This document shows, piece after piece, positions 1-9,080 of a DNA stretch of 64,000 nt. Numbering within the stretch: position 1 is the first letter of the stretch; the number at the start of each line of letters is the position of its first letter. Origin of the DNA: Microbacterium paludicola (GTDB taxonomy: Bacteria > Actinomycetota > Actinomycetes > Actinomycetales > Microbacteriaceae); contig NZ_JADGLL010000013.1 in the NCBI RefSeq assembly GCF_015235415.1, forward strand, positions 1 to 64,000. Direction: 5' to 3'. Below the pieces are notes generated by a model. That model searched no databases and was not told where the DNA came from. It saw only the letters and a program-made list of their open reading frames with translations. A program made the translations under genes and the position numbers.

Positions 1-73
1 CCGCCCGTCTCCGCGCCCCGTCCCACCCGATCCCGTCCCACCGACGTCACAGCCAACGCATCTGGAGGAACCC

Positions 74-1282
74 GTGCCCACATCATCCGTCGACCCGCGA
101 ATGCGCCGCGCGCTCACCGCGGGAATCGTCCTGACCGCCGCCACCGTGCTCGCGTCGTGCGCAGGCGCCGCCCCGGCCGCCGAGCCGAGTGCCGACTCCG
201 CGAGCAGCGCCCCGGCCGCCGAGGCGGGAAGCGCCCTCGATCTGTCGGGTGTCTGCCCCGCGACCGTCGTGATGCAGCAGGACTGGCAACCCGAGGCCGA
301 GCACGGCGCCATGTACAACCTCGTGGGGGACGACTACACGGTCGACACCGACGCCAAGACCGTGACCGGATCGCTCGTCGCGCAGGGCGTGGACACCGGC
401 GTCGACATCGAGGTGCGCCCCGGCGGCCCGAACGTCAACTTCCAGCCGGTGCCGGCGCTCATGTACCTCGACCCGGACATCCTGCTCGGCGCGGTCACGA
501 CCGATGCCGCCATCGTGGCGTCCGCGGATCAGCCGACCGTCGCGGTCGCGTCGCAGCTCACGTGGAGCCCGCAGATCCTGATGTGGGATCCCGAGAGCCA
601 CGACGGCGCGGAGACGATCGAGGAGGCAACCGCCGACGGCGCGATCGTCGTGACGGCCGGCGACGTGATCCCGTCGCTGCTGAAGTCCCAGGACCTGATC
701 GACGACTCGCAGGTCGACACGAGCTACGAGGGCACCCCGCAGCGGTTCGTGTCGGACCCGAGCATCCTGCAGCAGGGCTTCGCGACGGCCGAGCCGTACA
801 TCTACGAGAACGAGATCCCGGAGTGGGGCAAGCCCGTCGGCTACCAGCTGCTCTCGGAGATCGGCTGGTCGGTGTACCCCGAGCCGCTGGCCGTGCGGCC
901 CGAGGCGATCGAGGAGCACGGCGACTGCCTCGAGAAGCTCATCCCGATCATGCAGCAGTCGCAGCTGGACTTCCTTGAGGAGCCGGACAAGGGCATCGCG
1001 CTGATCCTCGACCTCGTGGAGCAGTACGACACCGGCTGGACGTACTCCGAGGGCGTCGCGAAGTACTCGGTCGAGCAGCAGCTCGCGCTCGGGCTCGTCG
1101 AGGACGACCGCGCGTCGGGCGTCTTCGGCGCGTTCGACCCGGAGCGCATGCAGACGATCGTCGACGACTTCGCGCCGTTCCTCGTCGACGCCGGGAGCAT
1201 CAGCCAGTCGGATGCCGACGCGATCGAGGTGGACTCGCTCTACACGAACGACTTCCTCGACACCGCGATCTCCATCCAGTGA
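74..1282 (+). CDS. ABC transporter substrate-binding lipoprotein, NMT1/SsuA-like
   Basis: A 402-residue secreted lipoprotein. Residues 9-28 form a signal peptide (RMRRALTAG, then a hydrophobic stretch) ending in the lipobox LAS-C at Cys29, so it should be lipid-anchored outside the membrane. The mature part has the look of the periplasmic-binding-protein-like II fold used for nitrate, taurine, sulfonate and thiamine-precursor uptake (NMT1/SsuA group). I chose the GTG start because GGAGGA lies 6 bases before it; an ATG at 101 is an alternative. No permease or ATPase gene follows, so its partners probably lie just left of the window. The substrate cannot be read from the sequence; the oxidase/amidohydrolase genes downstream suggest a small nitrogenous or aromatic compound (inference). 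Confidence 0.75.
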   Translation: MPTSSVDPRMRRALTAGIVLTAATVLASCAGAAPAAEPSADSASSAPAAEAGSALDLSGVCPATVVMQQDWQPEAEHGAMYNLVGDDYTVDTDAKTVTGSLVAQGVDTGVDIEVRPGGPNVNFQPVPALMYLDPDILLGAVTTDAAIVASADQPTVAVASQLTWSPQILMWDPESHDGAETIEEATADGAIVVTAGDVIPSLLKSQDLIDDSQVDTSYEGTPQRFVSDPSILQQGFATAEPYIYENEIPEWGKPVGYQLLSEIGWSVYPEPLAVRPEAIEEHGDCLEKLIPIMQQSQLDFLEEPDKGIALILDLVEQYDTGWTYSEGVAKYSVEQQLALGLVEDDRASGVFGAFDPERMQTIVDDFAPFLVDAGSISQSDADAIEVDSLYTNDFLDTAISIQ

Positions 1283-1301
1283 CACGCCCGTGGCGCATCC
1301 C

Positions 1302-1904
1302 TCAGCGGCTGTGCTGCTGCTCCTTCACCACGAGCACGCGGCAGCTCACGCCCTCGGGGGTGCGCCACCGGTGGCGGATGCTGCTCTCGTAATACGTCGC
1401 GTCGCCCGCCTCCAGCAGGACCTCCGTGTCGCCGAGCGACACGATGACCTGGCCCTCCAGCACGTACAGGAACTCCTCCTCGTCGTGCTGCCACCAGGCG
1501 CCGTCCTCGAACGAGCCCGAGAAGACCATCGGAAGGAAGCGAGCACGATGCTGCGCGAGAACGGCCACGGGCCCAGTGCCCGCGTCGACGGGCGATCCGG
1601 ATTCCCGGCGGTAGACATGGAACGCCCCCTCGGGGCGGTCGGGCGGATCCTCCGTCAGGAGATCCTGCTGCGTCGTCCCGAGCGCCCGCGCGATGCGGAA
1701 CAGCGACGCCATGCTGAGCCGCTCGAGCCCGCGCTCCACCTGACTGAGGAACGAGTGCGACAGCTCCGCTTCCGCCGCGGCCTGCGTGAGCGTCATTCCG
1801 CGCCGCTGACGCAGTGCCCGAATCCGCGCCCCCAGGGCACGCGCCGTCTCGTCCACGTCCGTGGCCCGGCTCGGTGCCGCCGAGCCCTCGGTCGCGTCTG
1901 TCAT
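1302..1904 (-). CDS. XRE-family transcriptional regulator with C-terminal cupin
   Basis: A 200-residue two-domain regulator: an N-terminal XRE helix-turn-helix (about residues 26-80, with QAAAEAELSHSFLSQVERG as the recognition region) and a C-terminal cupin barrel (about 120-195, with WWQHDEEEFLYVLEG). In this family (PuuR, SutR and similar) the cupin senses a small ligand and the HTH represses the neighbouring catabolic genes. It is divergent from the FAD-oxidase/creatininase/PdxH genes, with only 42 bases between the start codons, so it most likely controls them. The ligand is unknown. Confidence 0.88.
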   Translation of the reverse strand: MTDATEGSAAPSRATDVDETARALGARIRALRQRRGMTLTQAAAEAELSHSFLSQVERGLERLSMASLFRIARALGTTQQDLLTEDPPDRPEGAFHVYRRESGSPVDAGTGPVAVLAQHRARFLPMVFSGSFEDGAWWQHDEEEFLYVLEGQVIVSLGDTEVLLEAGDATYYESSIRHRWRTPEGVSCRVLVVKEQQHSR

Positions 1905-1946
1905 GGCTGAAGATTACCGGCCGCCCCACCGCCAAGGAGGACACGC

Positions 1947-3269
1947 ATGACCCCACCCGACTACACGGCCCTCGAAGCCGATCTCGCCCGCCTGCTCGGC
2001 CCGCGCGGCGTCAGCAGCGACCTGCGGCAGCGGGAGAAGGCCTCGGTCGACGGCGCCCGGATGTCGCCGATCATCGCGGAGCTGTTGCCGCTCGGTGTCG
2101 CCGACCTCGTGGCCTTCCCGACGACGGCCGACGAGATCGCCGCCGTCGTGAGGCTCGCCGCCGATCACGGAGCGCCGATCACCCCGCGGGGCAAGGGCAC
2201 CGGCAACTACGGGCAGGGCATCCCGATGTCGGGCGGCCTGGTGGTCGACACCTCTCGGGCGCGTGCGATCCTCGAGGTCGGCGACGACACGATCACCGCC
2301 GAGGCCGGCGCGACGATGTCGGCTCTCGAGCAGGCCGCGCGCGCGGCCGGGCGTCAGCTGTGGATGTACCCCTCGACCGTGCACTCCACGATCGGCGGCT
2401 TCCTTGCGGGCGGTTCGGGCGGCACGGGGACGATCGCCCACGGCAGCAACCACATGGGCTTCGTCGTCGCGCTGGATGTCGTGACCCCCGTGTCCCGAGG
2501 CGAGCTCGCGCACGTGGAGGGGGACGAGGCCCTCGGCTTCGTGCACAACTACGGGACCGCGGGGATCATCGCGCGCGCGACGGTCCGGGTCGAGCCGCTG
2601 CAGGACTGGCGCGGCGTGTACGCGTCGTTCGACGCCTTCGAAGAGGCCCTCCCCGCGCTGCGCATGCTCGGACGGCTCAGCCCCACGCCACGGCTCGTCT
2701 CCGCGGATCCGCCGCACATCGCGGCCCAGCTGCCGCCGGATCCGGCCCTCCCCGAGGGGCGCGCGTCGTTGCGCATGATCGCCGACGCCGCGACCGTCGC
2801 CCAGGCGCGGGCGATCATCCAGGAGGCGGGAGGCCGGATCGAAGACGTGCGGGAGGGACCCGGTGTCTCGGCCGCGCTGTCGGTGCTGAGCTACAACCAC
2901 CCGATCGAGTGGCTGCAGAAGTCGGAGCCGGGCGTGTACTTCCACGTCGAGGTGTCGGGCGACGCCCTCGTCGACCGCATCGACGAGGTGCAGGGCGTCT
3001 ACCCCGGCGGCATGCTGCACATCGAGGCCGGTCACGCCGCCCCGATCGGGATGCTCGCGGGCGAGTACGAGAGCCCCGAGGCCGTATACGCCGGGATCGA
3101 GCGCCTCACGGAGCTCGGTGTGGGCGTCCACAGCCCGCACCAGTGGAACGTCGACTTCCGCCTCGCCGAGACCCTGGACCTCGCCGCGCGCACCGACCCG
3201 CAGCGCCTGCTGAACCCCGGCAAGCTCAACCCCGACTACCGAGGCCCTGCGAAGGGAGCGATCCGATGA
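1947..3269 (+). CDS. FAD-binding oxidoreductase (GlcD/VAO-type)
   Basis: A 440-residue PCMH-type flavoprotein. The FAD-binding half has TPRGKGTGNYGQG near residue 90 and a Gly-rich loop (FLAGGSGGTGTI) near 155; the C-terminus PQRLLNPGKLNP is typical of glycolate oxidase GlcD and D-lactate dehydrogenase-like enzymes. Such proteins oxidise 2-hydroxy acids or benzylic alcohols; the exact substrate is not evident. The start follows a strong AAGGAGG, and the stop overlaps the creatininase start by 4 bases (ATGA), so the two are translationally coupled. No covalent-FAD histidine could be assigned with confidence. Confidence 0.85.
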   Translation: MTPPDYTALEADLARLLGPRGVSSDLRQREKASVDGARMSPIIAELLPLGVADLVAFPTTADEIAAVVRLAADHGAPITPRGKGTGNYGQGIPMSGGLVVDTSRARAILEVGDDTITAEAGATMSALEQAARAAGRQLWMYPSTVHSTIGGFLAGGSGGTGTIAHGSNHMGFVVALDVVTPVSRGELAHVEGDEALGFVHNYGTAGIIARATVRVEPLQDWRGVYASFDAFEEALPALRMLGRLSPTPRLVSADPPHIAAQLPPDPALPEGRASLRMIADAATVAQARAIIQEAGGRIEDVREGPGVSAALSVLSYNHPIEWLQKSEPGVYFHVEVSGDALVDRIDEVQGVYPGGMLHIEAGHAAPIGMLAGEYESPEAVYAGIERLTELGVGVHSPHQWNVDFRLAETLDLAARTDPQRLLNPGKLNPDYRGPAKGAIR

Positions 3270-4063
3270 CCGACGCCTTCGTGCCGGACACCCGCCGGTG
3301 GGACGACCTCGCCGGCCCGTCGCTCGTGGCGGCCACGTCGGAGCGCTCGATCGCCGTCGTGCCGATCGGCGCGATCGAGCACCACGGTCCGCATCTGCCG
3401 CTGCGGACGGACGCGCTCGTGGCCGAGGCCGTGGCGACCGCCGCGGTCGAGCGCGCCGCCGCGGCGGGGATCGACGCGTGGCTGCTGCCGACCATCACCT
3501 ACGCGAAGTCCGACGAGCACCACTGGGCCCCCGGAACGCTGTGGATCGAGGGCACGACGCTGCTCGATCAGCTGATCGAACTCGGCCGCTCGATCGCCAT
3601 GACGCCGGTCAAGACCCTCGCGTTCGTGAACGGCCACGGAGGGAACGTCATGCTGCTCGGCTGGGCGAACCGGGAGCTGCGGCGCCGCTACGGGCTGCGC
3701 TCGTTCTCCATGCCCGCCGGAGCGGGAGCCGCGGGGGACGGCCTGCAGGGCCGACCGGACGAGCTGGGGCAGGGGATCCACGCCGGGTTCGGCGAGACCT
3801 CGGTGGTCATGCATCTCGCCCCGCACCTGGTGGCGCCGGACCTGCCGCCGCGGAACGTGCCCGAGAGGATCGCCGGCATGACGCACATCGGCTTCAACCG
3901 CAAGCCCGTGATGTTCGGCTGGACGAGCGACGACTTCGGCCCGACGGGTGTGATCGGCGACCCCACGGGCGCGAACGCGGCGCACGGCAAGGTGCTGTTC
4001 GAGCAGGGCGTCGCGTTCGTGAGCGAGGCGCTCGCCGAGATCGATCGCTTCGAGTTCGCGTAG
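3266..4063 (+). CDS. creatininase family protein (metal-dependent amidohydrolase)
   Basis: A 265-residue protein of the creatininase fold. It carries the signature PIGAIEHHGPHLPLRTD (about residues 33-49) with the metal-binding Glu and His residues, then FVNGHGGN (about 117-124) and the acidic HAGFGETS motif (about 173-180). Members hydrolyse cyclic or linear amides (creatinine) or act on formamide-like intermediates such as in MftE and FAPy deformylases. It overlaps the preceding oxidase gene by 4 bases and is followed after 9 bases by a PdxH-like gene, so the three form one operon. True creatininase activity is not implied; no creatinase or sarcosine oxidase is nearby. Confidence 0.85.
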   Translation: MTDAFVPDTRRWDDLAGPSLVAATSERSIAVVPIGAIEHHGPHLPLRTDALVAEAVATAAVERAAAAGIDAWLLPTITYAKSDEHHWAPGTLWIEGTTLLDQLIELGRSIAMTPVKTLAFVNGHGGNVMLLGWANRELRRRYGLRSFSMPAGAGAAGDGLQGRPDELGQGIHAGFGETSVVMHLAPHLVAPDLPPRNVPERIAGMTHIGFNRKPVMFGWTSDDFGPTGVIGDPTGANAAHGKVLFEQGVAFVSEALAEIDRFEFA

Positions 4064-4072
4064 GAGGGGACG

Positions 4073-4693
4073 ATGGACAGCACGCCGGATCCCGCCACCG
4101 CGCGCGGAGGCGACGCCGTGCACGCGGACGCGCCGCCCGCCGATCCGGCCGACCTGGTGCGGTCGTGGCTCCCGGGCGAGGATGCCGACACGCTGCTGAT
4201 GACCGTGTCGACCGTGGACGGCGAGGGGTATCCCCGGGCGCGCACCGTGCGCCTGACCGGCTTCGACGGCGAGCGGTTCCTGTTCCACACGGACGCGCGC
4301 AGCCGCAAGGTCGCGGAGCTCGCGGCGGATCCCCGGGTCGCGCTGACGATCCTCTGGCCGGAGGGCACGCGACAGCTCGTGGTGCAGGGCACGGCGTGCG
4401 CCGCCTCCGACGAGGAGAAGGCGCGCGCCTACGCGGCCCTGCCGCCGTACCTGAAGCAGCTCGCGTGGCTGAACACCGCGGAGCACGCGACGCTCCCGCG
4501 CTCCGAGCGCGAGCGGCGGTGGGCCGACTTCGCCCGCGAACGCCCCGATCCGCCGCAGCCGCACGGGTGGACCGGCTTCGCCGTCACCCCGCATCGGATG
4601 CTGTTCTGGGCGTCGACCGGACGAGCCGCGAGCCGTCGCCTCGAGTACGCGCGCAGCGCGGACGGCTGGGAGTCCCGCCACCTGCCCGGCTGA
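4073..4693 (+). CDS. pyridoxamine 5'-phosphate oxidase family protein (PdxH-like)
   Basis: A 206-residue FMN split-barrel protein. RTVRLTGFDGERFLFHTD, SRK and the Trp-rich C-terminus (GWTGFAVTPHRMLFW, then R-R-L-Y) match the PdxH layout, where pyridoxine or pyridoxamine phosphate is oxidised to PLP with FMN and O2. Length is close to ordinary PdxH (about 210). It is the last gene of the oxidase-creatininase operon and has GGAGGGGACG before the ATG. It may be a paralogue with another substrate rather than the housekeeping PLP enzyme; its operon context favours a catabolic role (inference). Confidence 0.8.
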   Translation: MDSTPDPATARGGDAVHADAPPADPADLVRSWLPGEDADTLLMTVSTVDGEGYPRARTVRLTGFDGERFLFHTDARSRKVAELAADPRVALTILWPEGTRQLVVQGTACAASDEEKARAYAALPPYLKQLAWLNTAEHATLPRSERERRWADFARERPDPPQPHGWTGFAVTPHRMLFWASTGRAASRRLEYARSADGWESRHLPG

Positions 4694-4699
4694 GCCGGG

Positions 4700-6154
4700 T
4701 CAGGCCTCGTGGTGGCGGTCGAGGAACTCGTACACCGCTGTCTCGTCGACGCCCGGGAAGGCGCCGCGGGGGAGCGGGGCGAAGATGTGCGTGTGCACGC
4801 GGGCGCTCGGCCACGCCCGCCCGCTCCAGCGGGCCGACTGCTCGGCGGGGGCGCGGCGGCAGCAGCTCTCCTCGGGGCATGTGGACGTCTCGCGGTTCTG
4901 CGTCTCCCGCCCGCGCCACCACTTGGCGTCGTCGAAGCGCACGCCCACGGTGATCGAGAAACCGCCGCGGTCGCTCGTGCCGGTCTGCGTGGAGCACCAG
5001 AAGGTGCCGGCGGGGGTGTCGGTGTACTGGTAGTGCTCGGTCGTGCGGTTCTGCTGGTCGAACGCGTCGCGTGCGGCGAATTTGCGGCACACGATCTGGC
5101 CCTCGACGGATCCGGTCACGTCCTCCGGAAGCGGAAGCGCGTCGTTCTCGTAGACGCGCTCGATCTGGCCAGCCTCTCCCACGCGGAGGAAGTGCAGCGG
5201 CATGCCGAGGTGCTCGGTCATGAGGTTGGTCATGCGCATCGCGGCGGCCTCGTGGGTGACGCCGAACGCGTCGCGGAAGTCCTCGACCGCGAGGTTGCGG
5301 TCCTTCTTCGCCTGCTGCAGGAAGGCCACCGAGTTCGCCTCGGGCATCAGACAGCACGCCGCGTAGTAGTTGATCTCAAGGCGCTGCTGTAGGAAATCGG
5401 CGTACGAGGTGGGCGGCTTGTGGCCGAGCAGGCGGTGCGCCATCGCCTGCAGCGCCATCGAGCGCAGGCCGTGACCGCCGGGGATCGAGGCGGGAGGCAG
5501 GTAGATGCGGCCGTTCTCGAGGTCGGTGATCGAGCGCGTCGACGGCGGCAGGTCGTTGGCGTAGATCAGCTCGAAGCCGAGCTGCTCGGCCATGATGCTC
5601 ACCGTGCGGTGCGTCAGCGCGCCCTGCGTGTGCCCGGCCGCGCGCAGCTGCTTCTCGGCGAGCTGCTCGAGCTCGGGCAGGTAGTTGTTGAGGCCCCGCA
5701 TCCGCAGGCGCAGCTCGGTGTTCGCCCGGCGTGCCTCCTCGGGCGTCGCGATCGCCTCCCTCTCTCGGCGCTGGAGTTCGCGATGAAGCCCGAGGATGGC
5801 CTCGATCGTCTCGTCGGGGAGCGTCTTCGTGACCTTGATGGGGGCGATCCCGAGGCTGCGGAACAGCGAGCTCGACTGCGCCTTCTCGAGCTCGATCTCG
5901 AGGGCGGCGCGGCGGTTCGGCGGCTCGCCGGAGATGAGATCGGTGACCGCGGCGTCCGTCGCCGCGGCGATCGCCTGCAGCAGCGACAGCTTCGGCTCGC
6001 GCTTGCCGTTCTCGATCAGGCTCAGCTGGCTTCCCGCGACGCCGACCGCGGCGCCGAGTTCGTCGAGGGTGAAGCCCTTCTGCAGGCGGTAGTGCCGGAT
6101 GCGGTGGCCGAGGGTCTTGAGCTCGATGCCGGTCTTGTCGTCCCGCGGGGTCAT
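4700..6154 (-). CDS. ramB: RamB/PrpR-like transcriptional regulator (XRE + ImmA/IrrE-like + DUF2083)
   Basis: A 484-residue regulator with an N-terminal XRE HTH (about residues 15-70, DELGAAVGVAGSQLSLIENGKREP), an IrrE/DUF955-like central domain (about 200-300; MAHRLLGHKPP replaces the HExxH of active IrrE proteases, then NYYAACCLMPE), and a C-terminal DUF2083 domain with a Cys-rich segment (TCPEESCC). This matches corynebacterial RamB and mycobacterial PrpR, which control acetate/propionate and gluconeogenic genes. The start was placed at the ATG of MTPRDDK; the longer frame upstream is non-coding. It is divergent from pckG, a plausible target, and an 18-bp inverted repeat lies just upstream. 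Confidence 0.85.
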   Translation of the reverse strand: MTPRDDKTGIELKTLGHRIRHYRLQKGFTLDELGAAVGVAGSQLSLIENGKREPKLSLLQAIAAATDAAVTDLISGEPPNRRAALEIELEKAQSSSLFRSLGIAPIKVTKTLPDETIEAILGLHRELQRREREAIATPEEARRANTELRLRMRGLNNYLPELEQLAEKQLRAAGHTQGALTHRTVSIMAEQLGFELIYANDLPPSTRSITDLENGRIYLPPASIPGGHGLRSMALQAMAHRLLGHKPPTSYADFLQQRLEINYYAACCLMPEANSVAFLQQAKKDRNLAVEDFRDAFGVTHEAAAMRMTNLMTEHLGMPLHFLRVGEAGQIERVYENDALPLPEDVTGSVEGQIVCRKFAARDAFDQQNRTTEHYQYTDTPAGTFWCSTQTGTSDRGGFSITVGVRFDDAKWWRGRETQNRETSTCPEESCCRRAPAEQSARWSGRAWPSARVHTHIFAPLPRGAFPGVDETAVYEFLDRHHEA

Positions 6155-6169
6155 TCCTTGATCGTATCT

Positions 6170-6187
6170 AAAGAATGCGGATTCTTT
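6170..6187. promoter_or_regulatory. inverted repeat in the ramB-pckG intergenic region (candidate operator)
   Basis: AAAGAAT-GCGG-ATTCTTT is a perfect 7-4-7 inverted repeat 15 bases upstream of the regulator start and 94 bases before pckG. It is AT-rich within otherwise GC-rich sequence, as expected for an operator. RamB autoregulation is known in Corynebacterium, but the published RamB motif is not identical, so the link is inferred. Confidence 0.5.
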
Positions 6188-6280
6188 TGCGCCGGGGTCG
6201 CCGAAAAGGCCACCTCCGCAGGGTGATCCTGGAGAAGACCCCGCACCTCTCCCTCGGGAAAGACGGTTAGGAACCTCCTC

Positions 6281-8137
6281 ATGGCCATCATCGAAAGCCC
6301 CACCGCCCGCGCCGCATCGCCCCTTGCCGCGTTCGGTGCCCGGCCCGAGATCCAGGGGCCCGGCATGGCTGCGCTCGTCGCCTGGGTCGAGGAGATCGCC
6401 GCCCTCACACGGCCCGACCGCATCCACTGGGTCGACGGCTCGCCGGAGGAGAACGAGGCCCTGCTCACCCAGATGGTCGCGGACGGCACGCTCATCCCGC
6501 TGAACCACGACAAGCGCCCCGGCTCGTACCTCGCGCGATCGGACGAAGGCGACGTCGCCCGCCTCGAGTCGCGCACCTTCATCTGCTCAGAGAAGCAGGA
6601 GGACGCCGGGCCGACGAACAACTGGGCCGAGCCGGCCGAGATGCGCGCGACCCTGCGCCCCCTGTTCGAGGGCTCGATGCGGGGGCGCACGATGTTCGTG
6701 GTGCCGTTCTCGATGGGGAAGATCGGCGGCCCCATCTCGCAGCTCGGCGTGCAGATCACCGACAGCCCCTACGCCGTCGCCTCGATCGGGATCATGACGC
6801 GCGTCGGGATCGCCGTGACCGAGCGGATCGCGCAGGGCGCGCCCTGGGTGCGCACCGTCCACTCGGTCGGGGCCCCGCTGCGCGCCGGCGACGAGGATGT
6901 CGCCTGGCCGAGCAACGACGAGAAGTACATCGTCCACTTCCCCGACACGCTCGAAGTCTGGTCGTTCGGCTCCGGCTACGGCGGCAACGCCATCCTGGCG
7001 AAGAAGTGCTACGCGCTGCGCATCGCCTCGGTGCTGGGGCGCGACCAGGGATGGCTCGCCGAGCACATGCTGCTCATCCGGGTGATCGACCCGCAGGGGC
7101 GCGCCTACCACGCGGCCGCCGCGTTCCCCTCGGCCTGCGGCAAGACCAACCTCGCCATGCTGCGTCCGACGATCCCGGGCTGGAGGGTCGAGACCCTCGG
7201 CGACGACATCACGTGGATCCGGCCGGGAGAGGACGGCCGCCTGTACGCGATCAATCCGGAGGCCGGGTTCTTCGGCGTCGCGCCCGGCACGGGCGAGGCG
7301 ACCAACGTCACGGCGGTCGAGACGCTCTGGGGCAACGTCCTGTTCACGAACGTCGCCCTGACGGACGATGGCGACGTGTGGTGGGAGGGGCTCACGGAGG
7401 AGCCTCCCGCGCACCTGATCGACTGGCGCGGCGAGGACTGGACCCCGGATGCGGGCCGCCCGGCGGCGCATCCGAACTCCCGGTTCACGGTCTCGGCGTC
7501 CCAGGCGCCATCCATCGCGGACGACTGGGAAGAGGCGGTGCCGCTCGACGTCATCCTGTTCGGTGGACGCCGCGCGACGAACGTGCCGCTCGTCGTCGAG
7601 GCCTTCGACTGGGAGCACGGTGTCTTCCTCGGCTCGAACATCTCGTCCGAGCGCACCGCCGCCGCCGAGGGAAAGGTCGGTGAGCTGCGCCGGGACCCCT
7701 TCGCGATGATGCCGTTCTGCGGCTACAACATGGCCGACTACTTCGCGCACTGGCTCGAGATGGGAGATCTCGCCTCGGAACTGCCGAAGGTGTACCAGGT
7801 GAACTGGTTCCGCCGTGGCTCGGACGGCCGGTTCCTGTGGCCCGGGTTCGGTGACAACTCGCGCGTCATCGACTGGATCATCCGGCGCCTCCAGGGCGAG
7901 GCGGAGGCCGTCGTCACGCCGATCGGGCTCGTCCCCGCCCCGCGTTCGCTGAACCTGGACGGGATCGACGTCTCGCGGCAGGATCTCGATGAGCTGTTCG
8001 CGATCGATGTCGACGCGTGGCTCGAGGAAGCAGACCTCACCGAGGAGTTCTACGACCTGTTCGGCGAGAGGACCCCCGCCGAACTGCGGGTGCAGTTGCA
8101 GGAGCTGCGCACCCGCCTCCAGACCGCGAGGGACTGA
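6281..8137 (+). CDS. pckG: phosphoenolpyruvate carboxykinase (GTP)
   Basis: A 618-residue GTP-dependent PEPCK, converting oxaloacetate plus GTP to PEP, CO2 and GDP, the entry step of gluconeogenesis. The kinase-1a loop [12 protein letters not shown] with the reactive Cys near residue 286, [15 protein letters not shown], the DDITW motif and NWFRRG agree with actinobacterial and animal GTP enzymes, and the length is normal (about 610). It is monocistronic with its own terminator. The adjacent RamB-like regulator suggests carbon-source control. It would consume oxaloacetate produced by the galC aldolase of the aromatic cluster (inference). Confidence 0.97.
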   Translation: MAIIESPTARAASPLAAFGARPEIQGPGMAALVAWVEEIAALTRPDRIHWVDGSPEENEALLTQMVADGTLIPLNHDKRPGSYLARSDEGDVARLESRTFICSEKQEDAGPTNNWAEPAEMRATLRPLFEGSMRGRTMFVVPFSMGKIGGPISQLGVQITDSPYAVASIGIMTRVGIAVTERIAQGAPWVRTVHSVGAPLRAGDEDVAWPSNDEKYIVHFPDTLEVWSFGSGYGGNAILAKKCYALRIASVLGRDQGWLAEHMLLIRVIDPQGRAYHAAAAFPSACGKTNLAMLRPTIPGWRVETLGDDITWIRPGEDGRLYAINPEAGFFGVAPGTGEATNVTAVETLWGNVLFTNVALTDDGDVWWEGLTEEPPAHLIDWRGEDWTPDAGRPAAHPNSRFTVSASQAPSIADDWEEAVPLDVILFGGRRATNVPLVVEAFDWEHGVFLGSNISSERTAAAEGKVGELRRDPFAMMPFCGYNMADYFAHWLEMGDLASELPKVYQVNWFRRGSDGRFLWPGFGDNSRVIDWIIRRLQGEAEAVVTPIGLVPAPRSLNLDGIDVSRQDLDELFAIDVDAWLEEADLTEEFYDLFGERTPAELRVQLQELRTRLQTARD

Positions 8138-8208
8138 CCGCACAGCGGTCCCTCGCCGCGAACGATCCGATCAGGCGCCGCACACGCCCGGATCAGCCGC
8201 GAACCAGA

Positions 8209-8248
8209 AACGGCCCGCCCCCGTCTTCCGATCCGGGGGCGGGCCGTT
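8209..8248. terminator. bidirectional intrinsic terminator
   Basis: AACGGCCCGCCCCCG and CGGGGGCGGGCCGTT form a 15-bp stem with a 10-base loop in the gap between the convergent pckG and alpha/beta hydrolase genes. It can serve both strands. There is no long T-run, as is usual in actinobacteria. Confidence 0.75.
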
Positions 8249-8283
8249 CACCTTGTCCCCGCCACGGCGCCGGCCGGACGGGG

Positions 8284-9045
8284 TCAGCCCTGCAGGTAGC
8301 TGTCGGCCCAGCCTGCGATGATGCGCGCGGCGCGGGCGGCCTGTCCCTTGCCGGTGAGGAAGTGGCCCGCGCCATCGAGATCCACGAAGCTGCGGGGATG
8401 ACGCGCGGCGAAGAAGATCTCCTGCGCGTTCGTGATCGGCACCATGTCGTCGTCCGGGGCGTGCAGGATCAGCAGCGGCTTGCCGAGGCGCTCGATCACG
8501 TCGTCGAGATCGGTGCGGCGCAGGTCCTCGATGAACCCGCGGCGCAGGGTGAGCTCCCGGCCCCCGATGCGCCATTCGGCCTCGCCCTGCGCCATCACCA
8601 GATCCACGATGTGGTCGAAGTTGTGCTCGGCGTGCTTCGGCTCGTAGGGCGCGCCCACCGTGGCGACCGCGCGCACATCCGGACACTGCGGGCCGGCGGC
8701 GAGCACCGCCGCCCCGCCGAACGAGTGGCCGACGAGCAGGGAAGCGGGGGTGCCGCGCTCGGCCATCACCCGGGTCGCGGCGACGGTGTCGGCGACCTTA
8801 AGCGAGAACGAGCTGTCGGCCCAGTCGCCGCCGGAGTCGCCGAGGCCGAGATTGTCGAAGCGGAGCATCCCGATCCCCGAGGCCGCGAGCGCTTTCGAGA
8901 TGCGCGACGCCGCGGGGCTGTCCTTGCCGAGGGTCAGGCCGTGGCTGAAGACTCCCCAGCCGCGCACCTCGCCCTCGGGGATCTCGAGCACGCCCGCGAG
9001 CATCGGACCGGACGTCGAGGGGAACTGGATCGTCTCGCTGGTCAT
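8284..9045 (-). CDS. alpha/beta hydrolase (OsmC-associated family)
   Basis: A 253-residue serine hydrolase with nucleophile elbow GHSFGG (Ser108), the acid in HAPDDD (about 198-200) and His228 in GAGHF. The pattern KDSPAASRISKALA...LRFDNLGLGDSGGD matches the hydrolase half of proteins that elsewhere are fused to an OsmC peroxidase domain. Here the reading frame stops right after the hydrolase, and no OsmC gene is adjacent. The substrate is unknown. Transcription runs towards pckG and ends at the shared terminator. Confidence 0.82.
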   Translation of the reverse strand: MTSETIQFPSTSGPMLAGVLEIPEGEVRGWGVFSHGLTLGKDSPAASRISKALAASGIGMLRFDNLGLGDSGGDWADSSFSLKVADTVAATRVMAERGTPASLLVGHSFGGAAVLAAGPQCPDVRAVATVGAPYEPKHAEHNFDHIVDLVMAQGEAEWRIGGRELTLRRGFIEDLRRTDLDDVIERLGKPLLILHAPDDDMVPITNAQEIFFAARHPRSFVDLDGAGHFLTGKGQAARAARIIAGWADSYLQG

Positions 9046-9080
9046 GCGTCAATCGTGCCAGCCGGGGCCCGCGGCGTCGG

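Noticed and set aside
1..73. Promoter or gene end at the left edge
   Set aside because: Only GC-rich sequence and the ribosome site of the first gene are visible; nothing more can be supported.
83..1285. A 400-codon open frame antisense to the first lipoprotein gene
   Set aside because: It lacks any recognisable domain, has Arg/Asp/Val-rich shadow composition and is fully overlapped by a gene with signal peptide, lipobox and ribosome site. Many such long antisense frames in the window result from high GC.
3266..4063. True creatininase in creatine breakdown
   Set aside because: No creatinase, sarcosine oxidase or creatine transporter is near; only the family call is supported.
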